From Saprospiraceae bacterium (GTDB lineage Bacteria; Bacteroidota; Bacteroidia; Chitinophagales; Saprospiraceae): a stretch of 34,522 nucleotides of DNA. Shown piece after piece: positions 1 through 7,872 of this stretch. The stretch lies in assembly GCA_020629965.1 (NCBI GenBank), contig JAHDCG010000038.1, forward strand, positions 9,751 to 44,272, in the 5' to 3' direction. Positions within the stretch are counted from its first letter, which is position 1. Each line of letters opens with the position of its first letter. The notes beneath the pieces are model-generated. The model did not search any database. It had not been told where the DNA came from and worked only from the letters and a program-made list of their open reading frames with translations. Position numbers and translations under genes: made by a program.

Positions 1-353
1 GCGCTACTAACAAATTATAATCCCATGAACATAAATTCTTAGAGTCCGATGAGATGATTTGCGGTAAAAAGTAAGGCTTTCCCGACACAAGTCGGGAAAG
101 CGCTACTAACAAATTATAATCCCATGAACATAAATTCTTAGAGTCCGATGAGATAATTTGCGGTAAAAAGTAAGGCTCCTCCGACACAAGTCGAAGAAGC
201 GCTACTGACAAATTATAATCCCATGAACATAAATTCTCGGTCACTCGATGAGTGATATATTTTGTAGCACCGGGATTAAGAAAAGCAGTTTGCATTCTCG
301 ACTTTAGTTTGAAGTCGAGAACGCAAGTCTGAAATTATAATCCCATGAACATA
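1..353 (-). repeat. Tandem ~99-bp hairpin-containing repeat array
   Basis: Two nearly identical 99-bp units (1-99 and 100-198), a third diverged unit from 199, and a last core copy at 332-353. The shared core on + is AAATTATAATCCCATGAAC. Each unit carries a hairpin of different sequence just before the next core: 76-101 (11-bp stem, 4-nt loop), 175-200 (same shape, changed bases) and 295-321 (10-bp stem, 7-nt loop). Unit 2 changes keep pairing only when read on the minus strand, where both altered pairs become G-U. The array continues beyond the left edge, so its full size is unknown. It could be a structured RNA, a 5' leader of a leftward gene outside the window, or a plain repeat family. 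Confidence 0.85.
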
Positions 354-424
354 TTCAAATTTTTTGTGCGCCGCTTTCGGTCGCAATTTTTATCAGCCGC
401 CGTCCTTTCCTCTCGATTACAGTA

Positions 425-456
425 CAAAGATGCAGGAGTCCCGAGGCAATTACAAA
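425..456 (-). promoter_or_regulatory. Leftward Bacteroidota-type promoter facing the hairpin repeats
   Basis: On the minus strand there is TTTG (456-453), a 20-bp gap, then CATCTTTG (432-425). This fits the Bacteroidota primary sigma factor pattern (TTTG, about 19-21 bp, TAnnTTTG) except for one base in the -7 box. A transcript starting near 420 would run left through all repeat units. No rightward gene is near enough to be served by it. Confidence 0.5.
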
Positions 457-1314
457 GACAAAAAAAGGCATTTGTGAAAATTATTTTCTTCTTCATACTC
501 CCTCTATGCAGCAAATAAAGGATTTATAGCACTCATTTTGTGAAAAAAACCTGTTTCGCTTTCACTCCTTTCGGTATTTTTAAAATCAATTTTTTACCAA
601 CATTTAACTTTTCCGTAACATTTCAAACTTGCTTTTTCGATTTCTCCGGTAAATAATCCGCCGCCGCCGCTTCATCTTATTTAACTACCGTTGCCTTATT
701 CGTCCGAAATTTTTGTCTCTTATCTTTGGGTTTTCCTCAAATTTTATCAACTGTTTTCCAAAGAGAAAAATTGTGTGACCTTCACATATATTATTAAAAT
801 ATGTTATACCTTATTCGGTTTTATGTGTATGTTTGCCGCGAAATAATTTTTTCACAGCACTTTGAAAATTTACCCACACCGATTTACAGCATTTTACGCA
901 CTTGAATTTTAAGATAATACACGGCAATTTGTAGTAAAAAGCATAATTGTAACACACCATAAGGTGTCTCATGCAATCTGTTACTCATTTTTTTTTCAGA
1001 ATACCAATTACACAAGAGCAAATATTCCTTGAAACAATTTTATCTGCTTCCGGGATTTTTTTCGCTTTCACATTTTTACACATCGCCGTTTTTTATCCGA
1101 TAATCTTTGCCGCGTAATCTTGCGGATTAAAATGAGGACACGTCGATACGGTTATTTCCGAAATAAAATATAGTATCCTGCCGCCCGTCGCGCCGCCGAC
1201 AGCCTTCTGCTTTTGCTGCACTGTAATTTTTTCTTGATTCTTCCCGCGTAATTTACTCTGCCTCGAACGGTTAATTTTTTGAGCTGCCAAATTCTGTTAG
1301 CAAAAAAATTAGTC
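457..1314. other. Long AT-rich intergenic region without a credible gene
   Basis: About 860 bp between the repeat array and the first gene. It is AT-rich with many T runs. I find no open frame with coding character on either strand. The only signals are the leftward promoter at its left end and a possible rightward -7 box at 721. The start of the 1315 gene lies at its right end. Confidence 0.6.
721..728 (+). promoter_or_regulatory. Possible -7 promoter box TATCTTTG
   Basis: TATCTTTG matches the TAnnTTTG -7 consensus exactly. The nearest upstream TTG at a plausible position (691) is 27 bp away, longer than usual, so support is partial. It would give a leader of almost 600 nt for the gene at 1315. 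Confidence 0.25.
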
Positions 1315-3483
1315 ATGCAAAAAATTCTGACTTTTGTATTTTCCCTCTTCCTGTCCCTCACTGCCCTCGCGCAATCGCCGCAGGCCGTCTGCTACCAAGC
1401 CGTAGCCACCGACGCCGCCGGCACCGAACTCGTCTCCCGTAACATCACCGTGCACGCCAAAATCATGCAGGGCTCTTTCGACGGCACCGTCGTGCGCGAC
1501 GAAATGCACACCGTAACCACCGATGACTACGGTCTCTTCAACCTCAATATCGGCGAAGGCACCCCCGAACCCGGCAGCCCCGACTTTCAAACCATCGACT
1601 GGGGCAACGGTCCCTTTTTTCTCAGCATCGATATGGACCCCAACGGCGGCACGGATTTCGTTTCCCTCGGCACGAGTCAAATTCTGTCCGTACCTTACGC
1701 CTTATATAGTGCCACCGCCGGCGTCGCACAAACCGCCGCCGACGATGACGATACTTCGCCCGCCAATGAGTTGCAATCCCTCCAATTCGACCCCGCCACG
1801 GGTTTGCTTTCCCTGACCGACTCGCCCTCCCCCGGCGTTAATCTCGGCAGCAATGCGGACGCGGATGCCGACCCCGAAAACGAAATTCAAACCATTCTCT
1901 TCGACCCCGCGACGGGCACGCTGACCCTCAGCAACACCACCGACCCCGGCGTAGTCATCGACGTAAACGACGCCGATGCCGACCCGAACAACGAATTGCA
2001 AAACCTGCAATTCGACGCAGCCACCGGCGAATTGAGTCTTTCCGATGCTACGGGCGCACCGATTACCATTAACACGGATGACGCGGATGCCGATCCAAAC
2101 AATGAATTGCAAAGCGTAGAATATGACCCGACCACCGGGAGCTTAAACCTCAGTAATTCCCCCGGCGCAGCCGTTACCATCGATATAAACGATGCCGACG
2201 CCGACCCGAATAATGAATTGCAAAACCTGCAATACGACGCAACGACGGGTGAATTAAGTCTTTCCGACGCACCGGGTGCACCCGTTACCATCGACACCGA
2301 CGACGCGGATGCCGACCCGAATAACGAGTTGCAAAGCGTAGAATACGACCCGACCACGGGCAGCTTAAATCTCAGCAACTCCCCCGGCGCGGCCGTTACC
2401 CTCGACGTCAACGACGCGGATGCCGACCCGAACAACGAATTGCAAAATATTCAATATAATCCCGCAACGGGCGAAATCAGCCTGACCAACGCACCGGGCG
2501 CGGGCGCGGTCATCGACATTAACGACGGCGACTCCAATCCGCAAAACGAGATTCAGTTTTTGGAATTTGACGAAAACACCGGCGCACTCACCCTCTCGGG
2601 CACGGTAGGTACGGGCGTAAATATTCCTTTGGAAGATGCGGACGCCGACCCCGCCAACGAATTGCAAACGCTGACCTACGACCCCGCGACCAACGGCATC
2701 AGTCTGTCGCAGGACAATTCGCCGCCCGTCGTCATCAATACGGACGATGCCGACGCCGACCCGCAAAATGAGGTACAATCTTTGCAATACAACCCGACTA
2801 CGGGCGGTCTCTCCTTATCCCTCGATAACTCCCCCGAGACCGTCATCGACATCGACGATGCGGACGCCGACCCCGAAAATGAGATTCAAACTTTATCATT
2901 TGAAAATAACTCCCTGACTATCAGCGGCGCGGGCGGCAATACGATTAACTTCGGTGAAAGCCTTTTCGGTGCCCCCGGTGCTTCTTTCGATTATCCTCAA
3001 GGCATTATCGGGGAGCATTTGGTGATTAAAAACGAAAACTTTGTCGTCCCCTCCGATAAAGTATTTTGGCTGACGTCCGGAGGTAATAACGTACAATTCG
3101 TGATGCAGGACGGCGCACAAGTTCTGCACCCCAACACTCCCAATATGCCGGTTTTTGCCGGCGGCACGACCATCGGTCAGTGTCGTTGTACGGGAATGTT
3201 AGTCAATTCAGACCCCAATATTACCCCCGCGATTGCGGATTTGACGGACACCGGCGCGGAATACGTCGTCCCGGCAAACAAGATTTTCTTTTTGAAAAGC
3301 GGACTGAGTAATGCCATGACCGCACAACTGAAAGTCGATGGCACGGACATGGAATTTTTGCGTCCGAATTTTACCCGAGGCACACGTATCATTAGTTTTC
3401 CGGCGGGTACGGTCATTCAGCGACCGACCAACAGCGACCCCGGCGAGTTTGTCTTGACGGGTTATCTGATTACGGCTCAATAG
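1315..3483 (+). CDS. Secreted DADADP-repeat surface protein, tail-fibre-like
   Basis: A 722-residue protein starting at ATG 1315; a longer frame from TTG 1279 is rejected because the ATG gives a clean signal peptide (residues 1-20, ending ALAQ). Residues ~20-140 form an N-terminal domain seen in many Bacteroidota surface proteins (YQAVATDAAG near the start). Residues ~143-547 are eleven repeats of about 37 residues with the core DADADPxNELQ, acidic and possibly calcium-binding. The C-terminal ~175 residues contain two related halves (FVVPSDKVFWLTSG and YVVPANKIFFLKSG). No classic T9SS C-terminal domain is visible. Likely an exported, elongated surface or fibre protein; exact role unknown. It precedes a T9SS cargo/PorP pair in the same direction. 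Confidence 0.8.
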   Translation: MQKILTFVFSLFLSLTALAQSPQAVCYQAVATDAAGTELVSRNITVHAKIMQGSFDGTVVRDEMHTVTTDDYGLFNLNIGEGTPEPGSPDFQTIDWGNGPFFLSIDMDPNGGTDFVSLGTSQILSVPYALYSATAGVAQTAADDDDTSPANELQSLQFDPATGLLSLTDSPSPGVNLGSNADADADPENEIQTILFDPATGTLTLSNTTDPGVVIDVNDADADPNNELQNLQFDAATGELSLSDATGAPITINTDDADADPNNELQSVEYDPTTGSLNLSNSPGAAVTIDINDADADPNNELQNLQYDATTGELSLSDAPGAPVTIDTDDADADPNNELQSVEYDPTTGSLNLSNSPGAAVTLDVNDADADPNNELQNIQYNPATGEISLTNAPGAGAVIDINDGDSNPQNEIQFLEFDENTGALTLSGTVGTGVNIPLEDADADPANELQTLTYDPATNGISLSQDNSPPVVINTDDADADPQNEVQSLQYNPTTGGLSLSLDNSPETVIDIDDADADPENEIQTLSFENNSLTISGAGGNTINFGESLFGAPGASFDYPQGIIGEHLVIKNENFVVPSDKVFWLTSGGNNVQFVMQDGAQVLHPNTPNMPVFAGGTTIGQCRCTGMLVNSDPNITPAIADLTDTGAEYVVPANKIFFLKSGLSNAMTAQLKVDGTDMEFLRPNFTRGTRIISFPAGTVIQRPTNSDPGEFVLTGYLITAQ
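1741..2957 (+). repeat. In-gene 111-bp repeats with a 222-bp higher-order duplication
   Basis: Eleven coding repeats of about 111 bp (37 codons). Two alternating versions (ELQNLQ...GELSLSDA and ELQSVEYDPTTGSLNLSN) form a 222-bp super-unit: equivalent positions fall at 1969, 2191 and 2413. Similarity is high at DNA level between the 1969 and 2191 super-units, which indicates recent tandem duplication and makes copy-number change likely. Confidence 0.85.
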
Positions 3484-3519
3484 GCCGATTGCTTTTTTTT
3501 GCACAAAACACATTGACTT

Positions 3520-3548
3520 GCAGCGAAAAGAAAATTTCTCTTCGCTGC
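3520..3548 (+). terminator. Possible terminator hairpin after the repeat protein
   Basis: An 8-bp perfect stem (GCAGCGAA / TTCGCTGC) lies 37 nt after the stop of the 1315 gene and is followed by a moderately T-rich tail (GGGTTATTATTT). The stem can extend inward with mismatches. Tail quality is only fair. Confidence 0.45.
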
Positions 3549-3587
3549 GGGTTATTATTTCGTAACCGAAATTCTAAAGAATTGAGG

Positions 3588-3679
3588 TTGTTTAAGAGTT
3601 TAAAGGTTTAGTCCCGATAATTATCGGGATTGGCACGCCTGCCGCCCGCTAAACGATTAAACGACTAAACTTTTAAACG
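3588..3679. repeat. GTTTAG / CTAAAC word arrays around an 18-bp palindrome
   Basis: G/T-rich words (GTTTAAGA GTTTAAAG GTTTAG) come first, then the perfect palindrome TCCCGATAATTATCGGGA (3612-3629), then the complementary A/C-rich words (CTAAACGA TTAAACGA CTAAAC). The two word sets can pair into one long hairpin. The same palindrome half (AATTATCGGGATT) and word family recur before ffh near 13440. Confidence 0.75.
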
Positions 3680-3782
3680 AATTTCAGTTACATTTCTAAG
3701 TCTCAAACCTTCGGCACCATTCCCCTCTGATTGCTGACGAACCAATACCTGCACGTTGCGGTTCAACAAAATTTTTCATTCC

Positions 3783-4991
3783 ATGAAAAGAATTTTTCTC
3801 TTCATTATGGCAGCGGGTTTTCTGCTGCCCCTTTCCGCACAAAGTATCAGACGCGCCACCCTCGGCAGTCTCGGCGGCTCGGTCACCGTCAATGATTTTC
3901 GCATCACTTCTTCTTTCGGTCAAAAAAGCGTTGCCTGTTCGGTCGTAATGGGTGAAGGCGTGATTGTGCGTCAGGGCTTTCAGCAGCCTACGCCCGATGT
4001 GCGACCCTGCGACTTTACGGTGGCGGCGGCGTGGGAAGAAATCGAAACGGACTGCGGTTTTTACTATTCCTTTGAATATCAAGGCGATGCGGACACGGAA
4101 ACGGCAGATTTCTTGTGGAATTTCGGCGAAAACTCCTTTCCCGCCGAAGCGACTTTCGCCAATCCGATGGACATTGCGTACAGCGACGAGGGGGTAAAAA
4201 TTATCCGCCTGACCGTCTCGCAAGACGATTGCAGCGACACTTACGAATTTTCTCTGGATGCCCGTGCGGCAACTTTCGGCATCAATCCCGCAGTCGTGCA
4301 ACCCGAATGCGCACAGAGCAGGTCGGGCAGCATCGAGTTGACCTCTTTCGGCGGCGAGCAGCCTTTTGTTTATACCTGGAATGACGGCGCAACGACCGCA
4401 GAGCGCAACGAGTTGGCAGCCGGCATCTACTCCTACACCGTCTCGACCGCCAACGGTTGCGTAGTCGGCGGCAGCGTAGAAATCACGGAGCCGGACGGCT
4501 TGGAAATTACCGAAACTCTGACACAAGACGACTGCGGCACCCCCGAATTTGAAGGCGGCATCGACCTCAGCGTCGAAAATGCCTCGGGCGCGTTAGAATT
4601 TTCGTGGTCCAACGGCGCAACCACCGAAGACGTCAATAAGCTGGAAAGCGGCACCTACACCGTCACCATTTTTGACGCGGGTTGCGAAACCGAAATGATG
4701 TTTGTCATCGACGACTGCCTGACCGACGGCCCGCCCGATGTCCTGACCCCTAACGGCGACGGGGAAAACGACGATTGGATAATTCCGGGTATCGCAAACT
4801 ACCCGAACAATCAAGTCCTGATTTACAATCGCTGGGGAAATATTATCTACGACGCACAACCCTATCAAAACGACTGGCGCGGCACGAACAACGGCGGCAA
4901 AGATTTGGTCACGGGAGCTTACTACTATGTGGTAAAGTTGAACGATGAAGAAAACACGGTGTACGGCGGTGCAGTCACCATTGTCAGATAA
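3783..4991 (+). CDS. T9SS cargo with SprB repeats and gliding-type C-terminal domain
   Basis: A 402-residue secreted protein starting at ATG 3783, which places the signal peptide MKRIFLFIMAAGFLLPLSAQ at the N-terminus; the 27 nt upstream in frame are not needed. Residues ~20-60 hold a LGSLGGSVT...SSFGQ segment often seen at the start of such cargo. A PKD-like stretch follows (~75-165). Two SprB-type repeats (~175-310) have the pattern GG..PF.Y.W..GATT..R..L..G.Y..TV. Residues 319-402 match the gliding-associated type B T9SS domain (TPNGDGENDDW ... IYNRWGNIIYD ... YYYVVKL). It is exported by T9SS to the cell surface, perhaps as an adhesin. The next gene is a PorP/SprF-type protein, the usual partner of type B cargo. 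Confidence 0.88.
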   Translation: MKRIFLFIMAAGFLLPLSAQSIRRATLGSLGGSVTVNDFRITSSFGQKSVACSVVMGEGVIVRQGFQQPTPDVRPCDFTVAAAWEEIETDCGFYYSFEYQGDADTETADFLWNFGENSFPAEATFANPMDIAYSDEGVKIIRLTVSQDDCSDTYEFSLDARAATFGINPAVVQPECAQSRSGSIELTSFGGEQPFVYTWNDGATTAERNELAAGIYSYTVSTANGCVVGGSVEITEPDGLEITETLTQDDCGTPEFEGGIDLSVENASGALEFSWSNGATTEDVNKLESGTYTVTIFDAGCETEMMFVIDDCLTDGPPDVLTPNGDGENDDWIIPGIANYPNNQVLIYNRWGNIIYDAQPYQNDWRGTNNGGKDLVTGAYYYVVKLNDEENTVYGGAVTIVR

Positions 4992-5001
4992 TAATTTTTT
5001 A

Positions 5002-5083
5002 GCGGAGAGTTGAGAACAGAGAGTCGATAGCTTTTAAGCAAACGTTGTCTCGGCTCTCTCCTCTCTCCTCTCCCCTCTCTCCT
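5002..5083. repeat. Purine array after stop and TCTCTCC array before start
   Basis: After the 4991 stop comes GCGGAGAGTTGAGAACAGAG; before the 5098 start come four 7-nt words of the TCTCTCC type (5054-5083). The two sides are complementary and can form a hairpin spanning the whole gap, ending 14 nt before the ATG. Confidence 0.7.
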
Positions 5084-5097
5084 ACAAAATTTCATCC

Positions 5098-6858
5098 ATG
5101 AAAAATATATACAAAAATTCACTCCTTGCCCTGCTGCTGACCTGTGTCGGTTTTGGCGCGCAAGCTCAACAATATCCCCTTTTCAGTCACTATACCGTTA
5201 ACGATTTTGCCTTTAACCCGGCGATTGCGGGTACGGCGGATGCCATTGACCTGCGGGCAACTTACCGCACGCAGTGGGTCGGTCTGACGGAACATCCGGA
5301 GACGGGCTACCTCAGCGGGCACGGGCGACTCGGTAAACTGCCGATTGGTTTGGGCGGCTTTGTGTACAACGATACGGCGGGCAAGTTACAACGCACCGGC
5401 GGTACGGCTGCCGTGACTTTTATGCAGCAACTAAACGAAAAAACGCGCGTCAGTGTCGGTTTGTCGGCGGGTTTTCAAAGAATACGTTTGTCTAATCTCG
5501 ACCCCGACACCCAAGCCAACGACCCGACTCTGCTCAACGGCGAAGACGGCATCGGCACGCCCGAATACAGCGCCGGTATTTACCTGCAATCGGGCGGTTT
5601 TTACGCGGGATTTTCCGTGCCGCAAATCTTCAAAACGCGGATTGAATTTAACGGCAATAACAGCGCAAACAACGAACTGACGCGCCACTACTATGCCATG
5701 GCGGGTTACAAAATTCCCCTTTCCGAGACTTTTGCCGTCGAGCCTTCGGTCTTATTTAAAAAAGTATCGGCGGCACCTTTGCAGTACGACGTGACGGCGC
5801 GGGTTTTCTACAAAAATCTGCTTTGGGTAGGCGGTACTTATCGCTCGAATGCGGCAATGGCAGCCTTGGCGGGTATTCGCTTAAAAAATAATCTGATGTT
5901 GGCTTATGCTTATGATTTGCCGACCACAGACCTCAAAACGGTCAGCAACGGCACACACGAAATCACGCTCGGTCTGACCATCGGCAAGCGCATCGACAGC
6001 GACGAGGACGGCATTCCCGACAACTTGGATAAATGTCCGGACAAACCCGGTCCGAAAGAAAACGACGGCTGCCCGGACGACCCGATTGCCGCAGAGGAAG
6101 ACCCGGAAGAAGAGGAAGAAGAAATTGCCGACTTAAACGACCCGCTCGCAGACTCCGACCAAGACGGCGTTTTGAATAAAGACGACCTGTGCCCCGATGT
6201 AGTCGGTTTGATTAAAAACGACGGCTGCCCCCTCGGCGATCGCGACAAAGACGGTATTCGCGACGATATCGACAAGTGTCCGGATGTATTCGGTTTGGCA
6301 AATAATACGGGCTGCCCGATTGATGACCGCGACCGCGACGGCATCGTGGATAACGTGGATGAATGCCCCGATATTCCCGGCACCTTTGCCGGCAGAGGCT
6401 GCCCGAAAGAAGATACGGACGGCGACGGCATCGCGGACAGCTCGGATTTGTGTCCGGAGACGCCGGGCTACGACGGGCAGGGTTGCCCGAAAATTTCGGA
6501 TGCACAGCGTGAAATTCTTAACCTCGCCATCAGAAATCTGTATTTCGATTACGACAAAGACGAAATTCGCCCCGGTGCCTACCAATACCTCGACGGCTTG
6601 GCGGAGTTGCTGATTAAGCACCCGCAATTTAATGTCAATTTGAAAGGCTACGCGGATGAGCGCGGCTCACGGGCTTATAACTTGGATTTGTCTAAACGTC
6701 GCGTAGAGTCGGCTTTCTTTTACCTCACCAATCGCGGGGTGCCGAAAGACCAACTTGCTTTGGAATATTACGGTGAGACCCTGCCGGATGATATGCGCCC
6801 GACCGAGGCGGGTTTTCAGTTGAACCGCCGGGTGGAAATGTCGTTCTTTTTTGATTAA
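5098..6858 (+). CDS. PorP/SprF-type protein fused to TSP3 repeats and OmpA domain
   Basis: A 586-residue outer-membrane protein with a signal peptide (1-24, ending AQAQ). Residues ~25-300 match the PorP/SprF family of the type IX secretion and gliding apparatus (YPLFSHYTVNDFAFNPAIAGT start). Residues ~300-465 hold five thrombospondin type 3 repeats (D.D.DGI.D..D.CP), calcium-binding in known proteins, with an acidic run (EEDPEEEEEE) after the first. Residues ~475-586 are an OmpA-like peptidoglycan-binding domain (LYFDYDKDEIRPGA ... GYADERGS ... LSKRRVES). In other Bacteroidota a SprF-like protein is needed for export of the type B cargo encoded beside it; the gene at 3783 is the natural candidate. 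The fusion would add an anchor to the cell wall. Confidence 0.9.
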   Translation: MKNIYKNSLLALLLTCVGFGAQAQQYPLFSHYTVNDFAFNPAIAGTADAIDLRATYRTQWVGLTEHPETGYLSGHGRLGKLPIGLGGFVYNDTAGKLQRTGGTAAVTFMQQLNEKTRVSVGLSAGFQRIRLSNLDPDTQANDPTLLNGEDGIGTPEYSAGIYLQSGGFYAGFSVPQIFKTRIEFNGNNSANNELTRHYYAMAGYKIPLSETFAVEPSVLFKKVSAAPLQYDVTARVFYKNLLWVGGTYRSNAAMAALAGIRLKNNLMLAYAYDLPTTDLKTVSNGTHEITLGLTIGKRIDSDEDGIPDNLDKCPDKPGPKENDGCPDDPIAAEEDPEEEEEEIADLNDPLADSDQDGVLNKDDLCPDVVGLIKNDGCPLGDRDKDGIRDDIDKCPDVFGLANNTGCPIDDRDRDGIVDNVDECPDIPGTFAGRGCPKEDTDGDGIADSSDLCPETPGYDGQGCPKISDAQREILNLAIRNLYFDYDKDEIRPGAYQYLDGLAELLIKHPQFNVNLKGYADERGSRAYNLDLSKRRVESAFFYLTNRGVPKDQLALEYYGETLPDDMRPTEAGFQLNRRVEMSFFFD

Positions 6859-6861
6859 AAA

Positions 6862-6892
6862 GGTGGACGGTGGACGGTTTTACGGTGGACGG
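6862..6892 (+). repeat. GGTGGAC word array after stop
   Basis: Three GGTGGAC words, two in direct tandem and one after a GGTTTTAC spacer, start 3 nt after the stop of the PorP-type gene. The same cluster recurs after the stop at 23936 and, as its complement CCACCGT, before several start codons. Confidence 0.8.
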
Positions 6893-6900
6893 CGCGAGAA

Positions 6901-7027
6901 CCGTAGCTTCAACTTCAGTCGAACGGCTATCGGAAGCAAAACCGCTTTTATACCTAAAAAAAAGCCCTGTGCATTTGCGCAGGGCTTTTTTTTACTTTTA
7001 GCTCATCGACTGAAGTCGATGCTACGG
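6901..7027. repeat. 22-bp imperfect inverted repeat flanking a terminator
   Basis: Arms 6901-6922 (beginning CCGTAGCTTCAAC) and 7006-7027 (ending GATGCTACGG) pair with two mismatches and surround the terminator at 6956-6993. This is a REP-like palindromic element lying between two convergent genes. CCGTAGC also occurs beside another word array at 23978. Confidence 0.65.
6956..6993. terminator. Bidirectional rho-independent terminator
   Basis: A GC-rich stem GCCCTGTGC / GCGCAGGGC (one G-U pair, ATTT loop) has an A run on the left and a T run on the right, so it works on both strands. It separates the convergent genes ending at 6858 (+) and 7034 (-). Confidence 0.85.
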
Positions 7028-7033
7028 GGCGGG

Positions 7034-7693
7034 TTATACATTCAAATACATCATTAAAGCATCGTATCGCTCTTTCAAAGTATCAAAATAATCGCTTTCG
7101 TTAAAAGAGGCTTTGACTTGGTAGCCGAAACGGTCGAAAGTCGCCAAGAGGTTTTGAATGGACTGCAAATTGATTTTCAGCGTCACGTCAATTAAAGAAG
7201 TATCCAAACCCGAAGAAATAAATGAACTGATAATATTCGCATTTTCGGACTCGGCAATGCGCGCAATTTCGGACAAAGAATAATCACGGCGGTGCATTTC
7301 CAAAACAATAATACTGCCCGGCTCGGTAAACGCACCCGTCGCCGCAAAGTAGTTAATTAAGTCTTCCTGCGAAATCATGCCGAGGTAATTCGCGTCGCTG
7401 TCCACCACGGGAATGACCGTCAGGCGAAACTCCGCCAACAGGCGCATCACTTCGTAAATGTGGTCACTGTCGCGCACGTAAAAACGCGCCAAACCCAACT
7501 GATACGAGCCGACGGGTTCATTGACGTCGTTGTTGAGAATATCGTCTTCCGAAATCAAACCCAACAGCTCCTCATTGTTCACAATCGGCAGATGCTTGAC
7601 GTAAAAATCATTCATCACGGAAAGCGCATCGTCCCCGGTATCGGAGGTGCGCAGAGGTATCATACTGTCGGTCAAGAGATTTGCTGCAATCAT
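7034..7693 (-). CDS. CBS-domain protein
   Basis: A 219-residue cytoplasmic protein. Two CBS motifs cover residues ~1-60 (IPLRTSDTGDDALSVMNDFYVKHLPIV..LLGLISEDDIL) and ~70-125 (HIYEVMRLLAEFRLTVIPVVDSDANYLGMISQEDLI). Such pairs bind adenine nucleotides or related ligands. Residues ~128-205 (PGSIIVLEMHRRDYSLSEIARIAESENANI..) resemble an ACT-like regulatory fold. There is no attached enzyme or transporter, so it is probably a stand-alone energy or nucleotide sensor; its partner is unknown. It is convergent with the PorP gene and separated from it by a strong terminator. Confidence 0.8.
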   Translation of the reverse strand: MIAANLLTDSMIPLRTSDTGDDALSVMNDFYVKHLPIVNNEELLGLISEDDILNNDVNEPVGSYQLGLARFYVRDSDHIYEVMRLLAEFRLTVIPVVDSDANYLGMISQEDLINYFAATGAFTEPGSIIVLEMHRRDYSLSEIARIAESENANIISSFISSGLDTSLIDVTLKINLQSIQNLLATFDRFGYQVKASFNESDYFDTLKERYDALMMYLNV

Positions 7694-7872
7694 AGTCGTT
7701 GTTTATTTTGTGTCGGGTCGAAAAAAAAGTAAAACGAAAAAAGGCACGATACGTTCCTTGCGAAAAGGTTAAATTCAGAAAAGTTTCTAAATTTTATCGG
7801 TAAGAAGCTGTACGATATTTTGCAAGCCAATCAAGACCGGGCACTTATCCCGACCAAACACTACCTATCACC
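7694..7872. other. Intergenic gap between two leftward genes
   Basis: 179 bp with T- and A-rich stretches. I see no clear promoter, word array or small gene. Confidence 0.4.

Noticed and set aside
1-353. CRISPR array
   Set aside because: Units are about 99 bp and alike over nearly their whole length; there are no unique spacers of constant size between short repeats, and no cas gene is visible.
1-353. Integron attC sites or hammerhead ribozymes
   Set aside because: GTTAGTA does not fit the attC core GTTRRRY, and no cassette frames exist. The CCGATGAG motif differs from the ribozyme core CTGATGA and the expected GAAA stem layout is missing.
345-518. 57-codon frame starting in the last repeat core (MNIFKFFVRRF...)
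   Set aside because: It overlaps the leftward promoter, has low-complexity AT-driven residues and no family features; likely chance.
1887-2435. 182-codon antisense frame inside the 1315 gene
   Set aside because: It mirrors the coding repeats of the real gene in another frame and has no independent start context.
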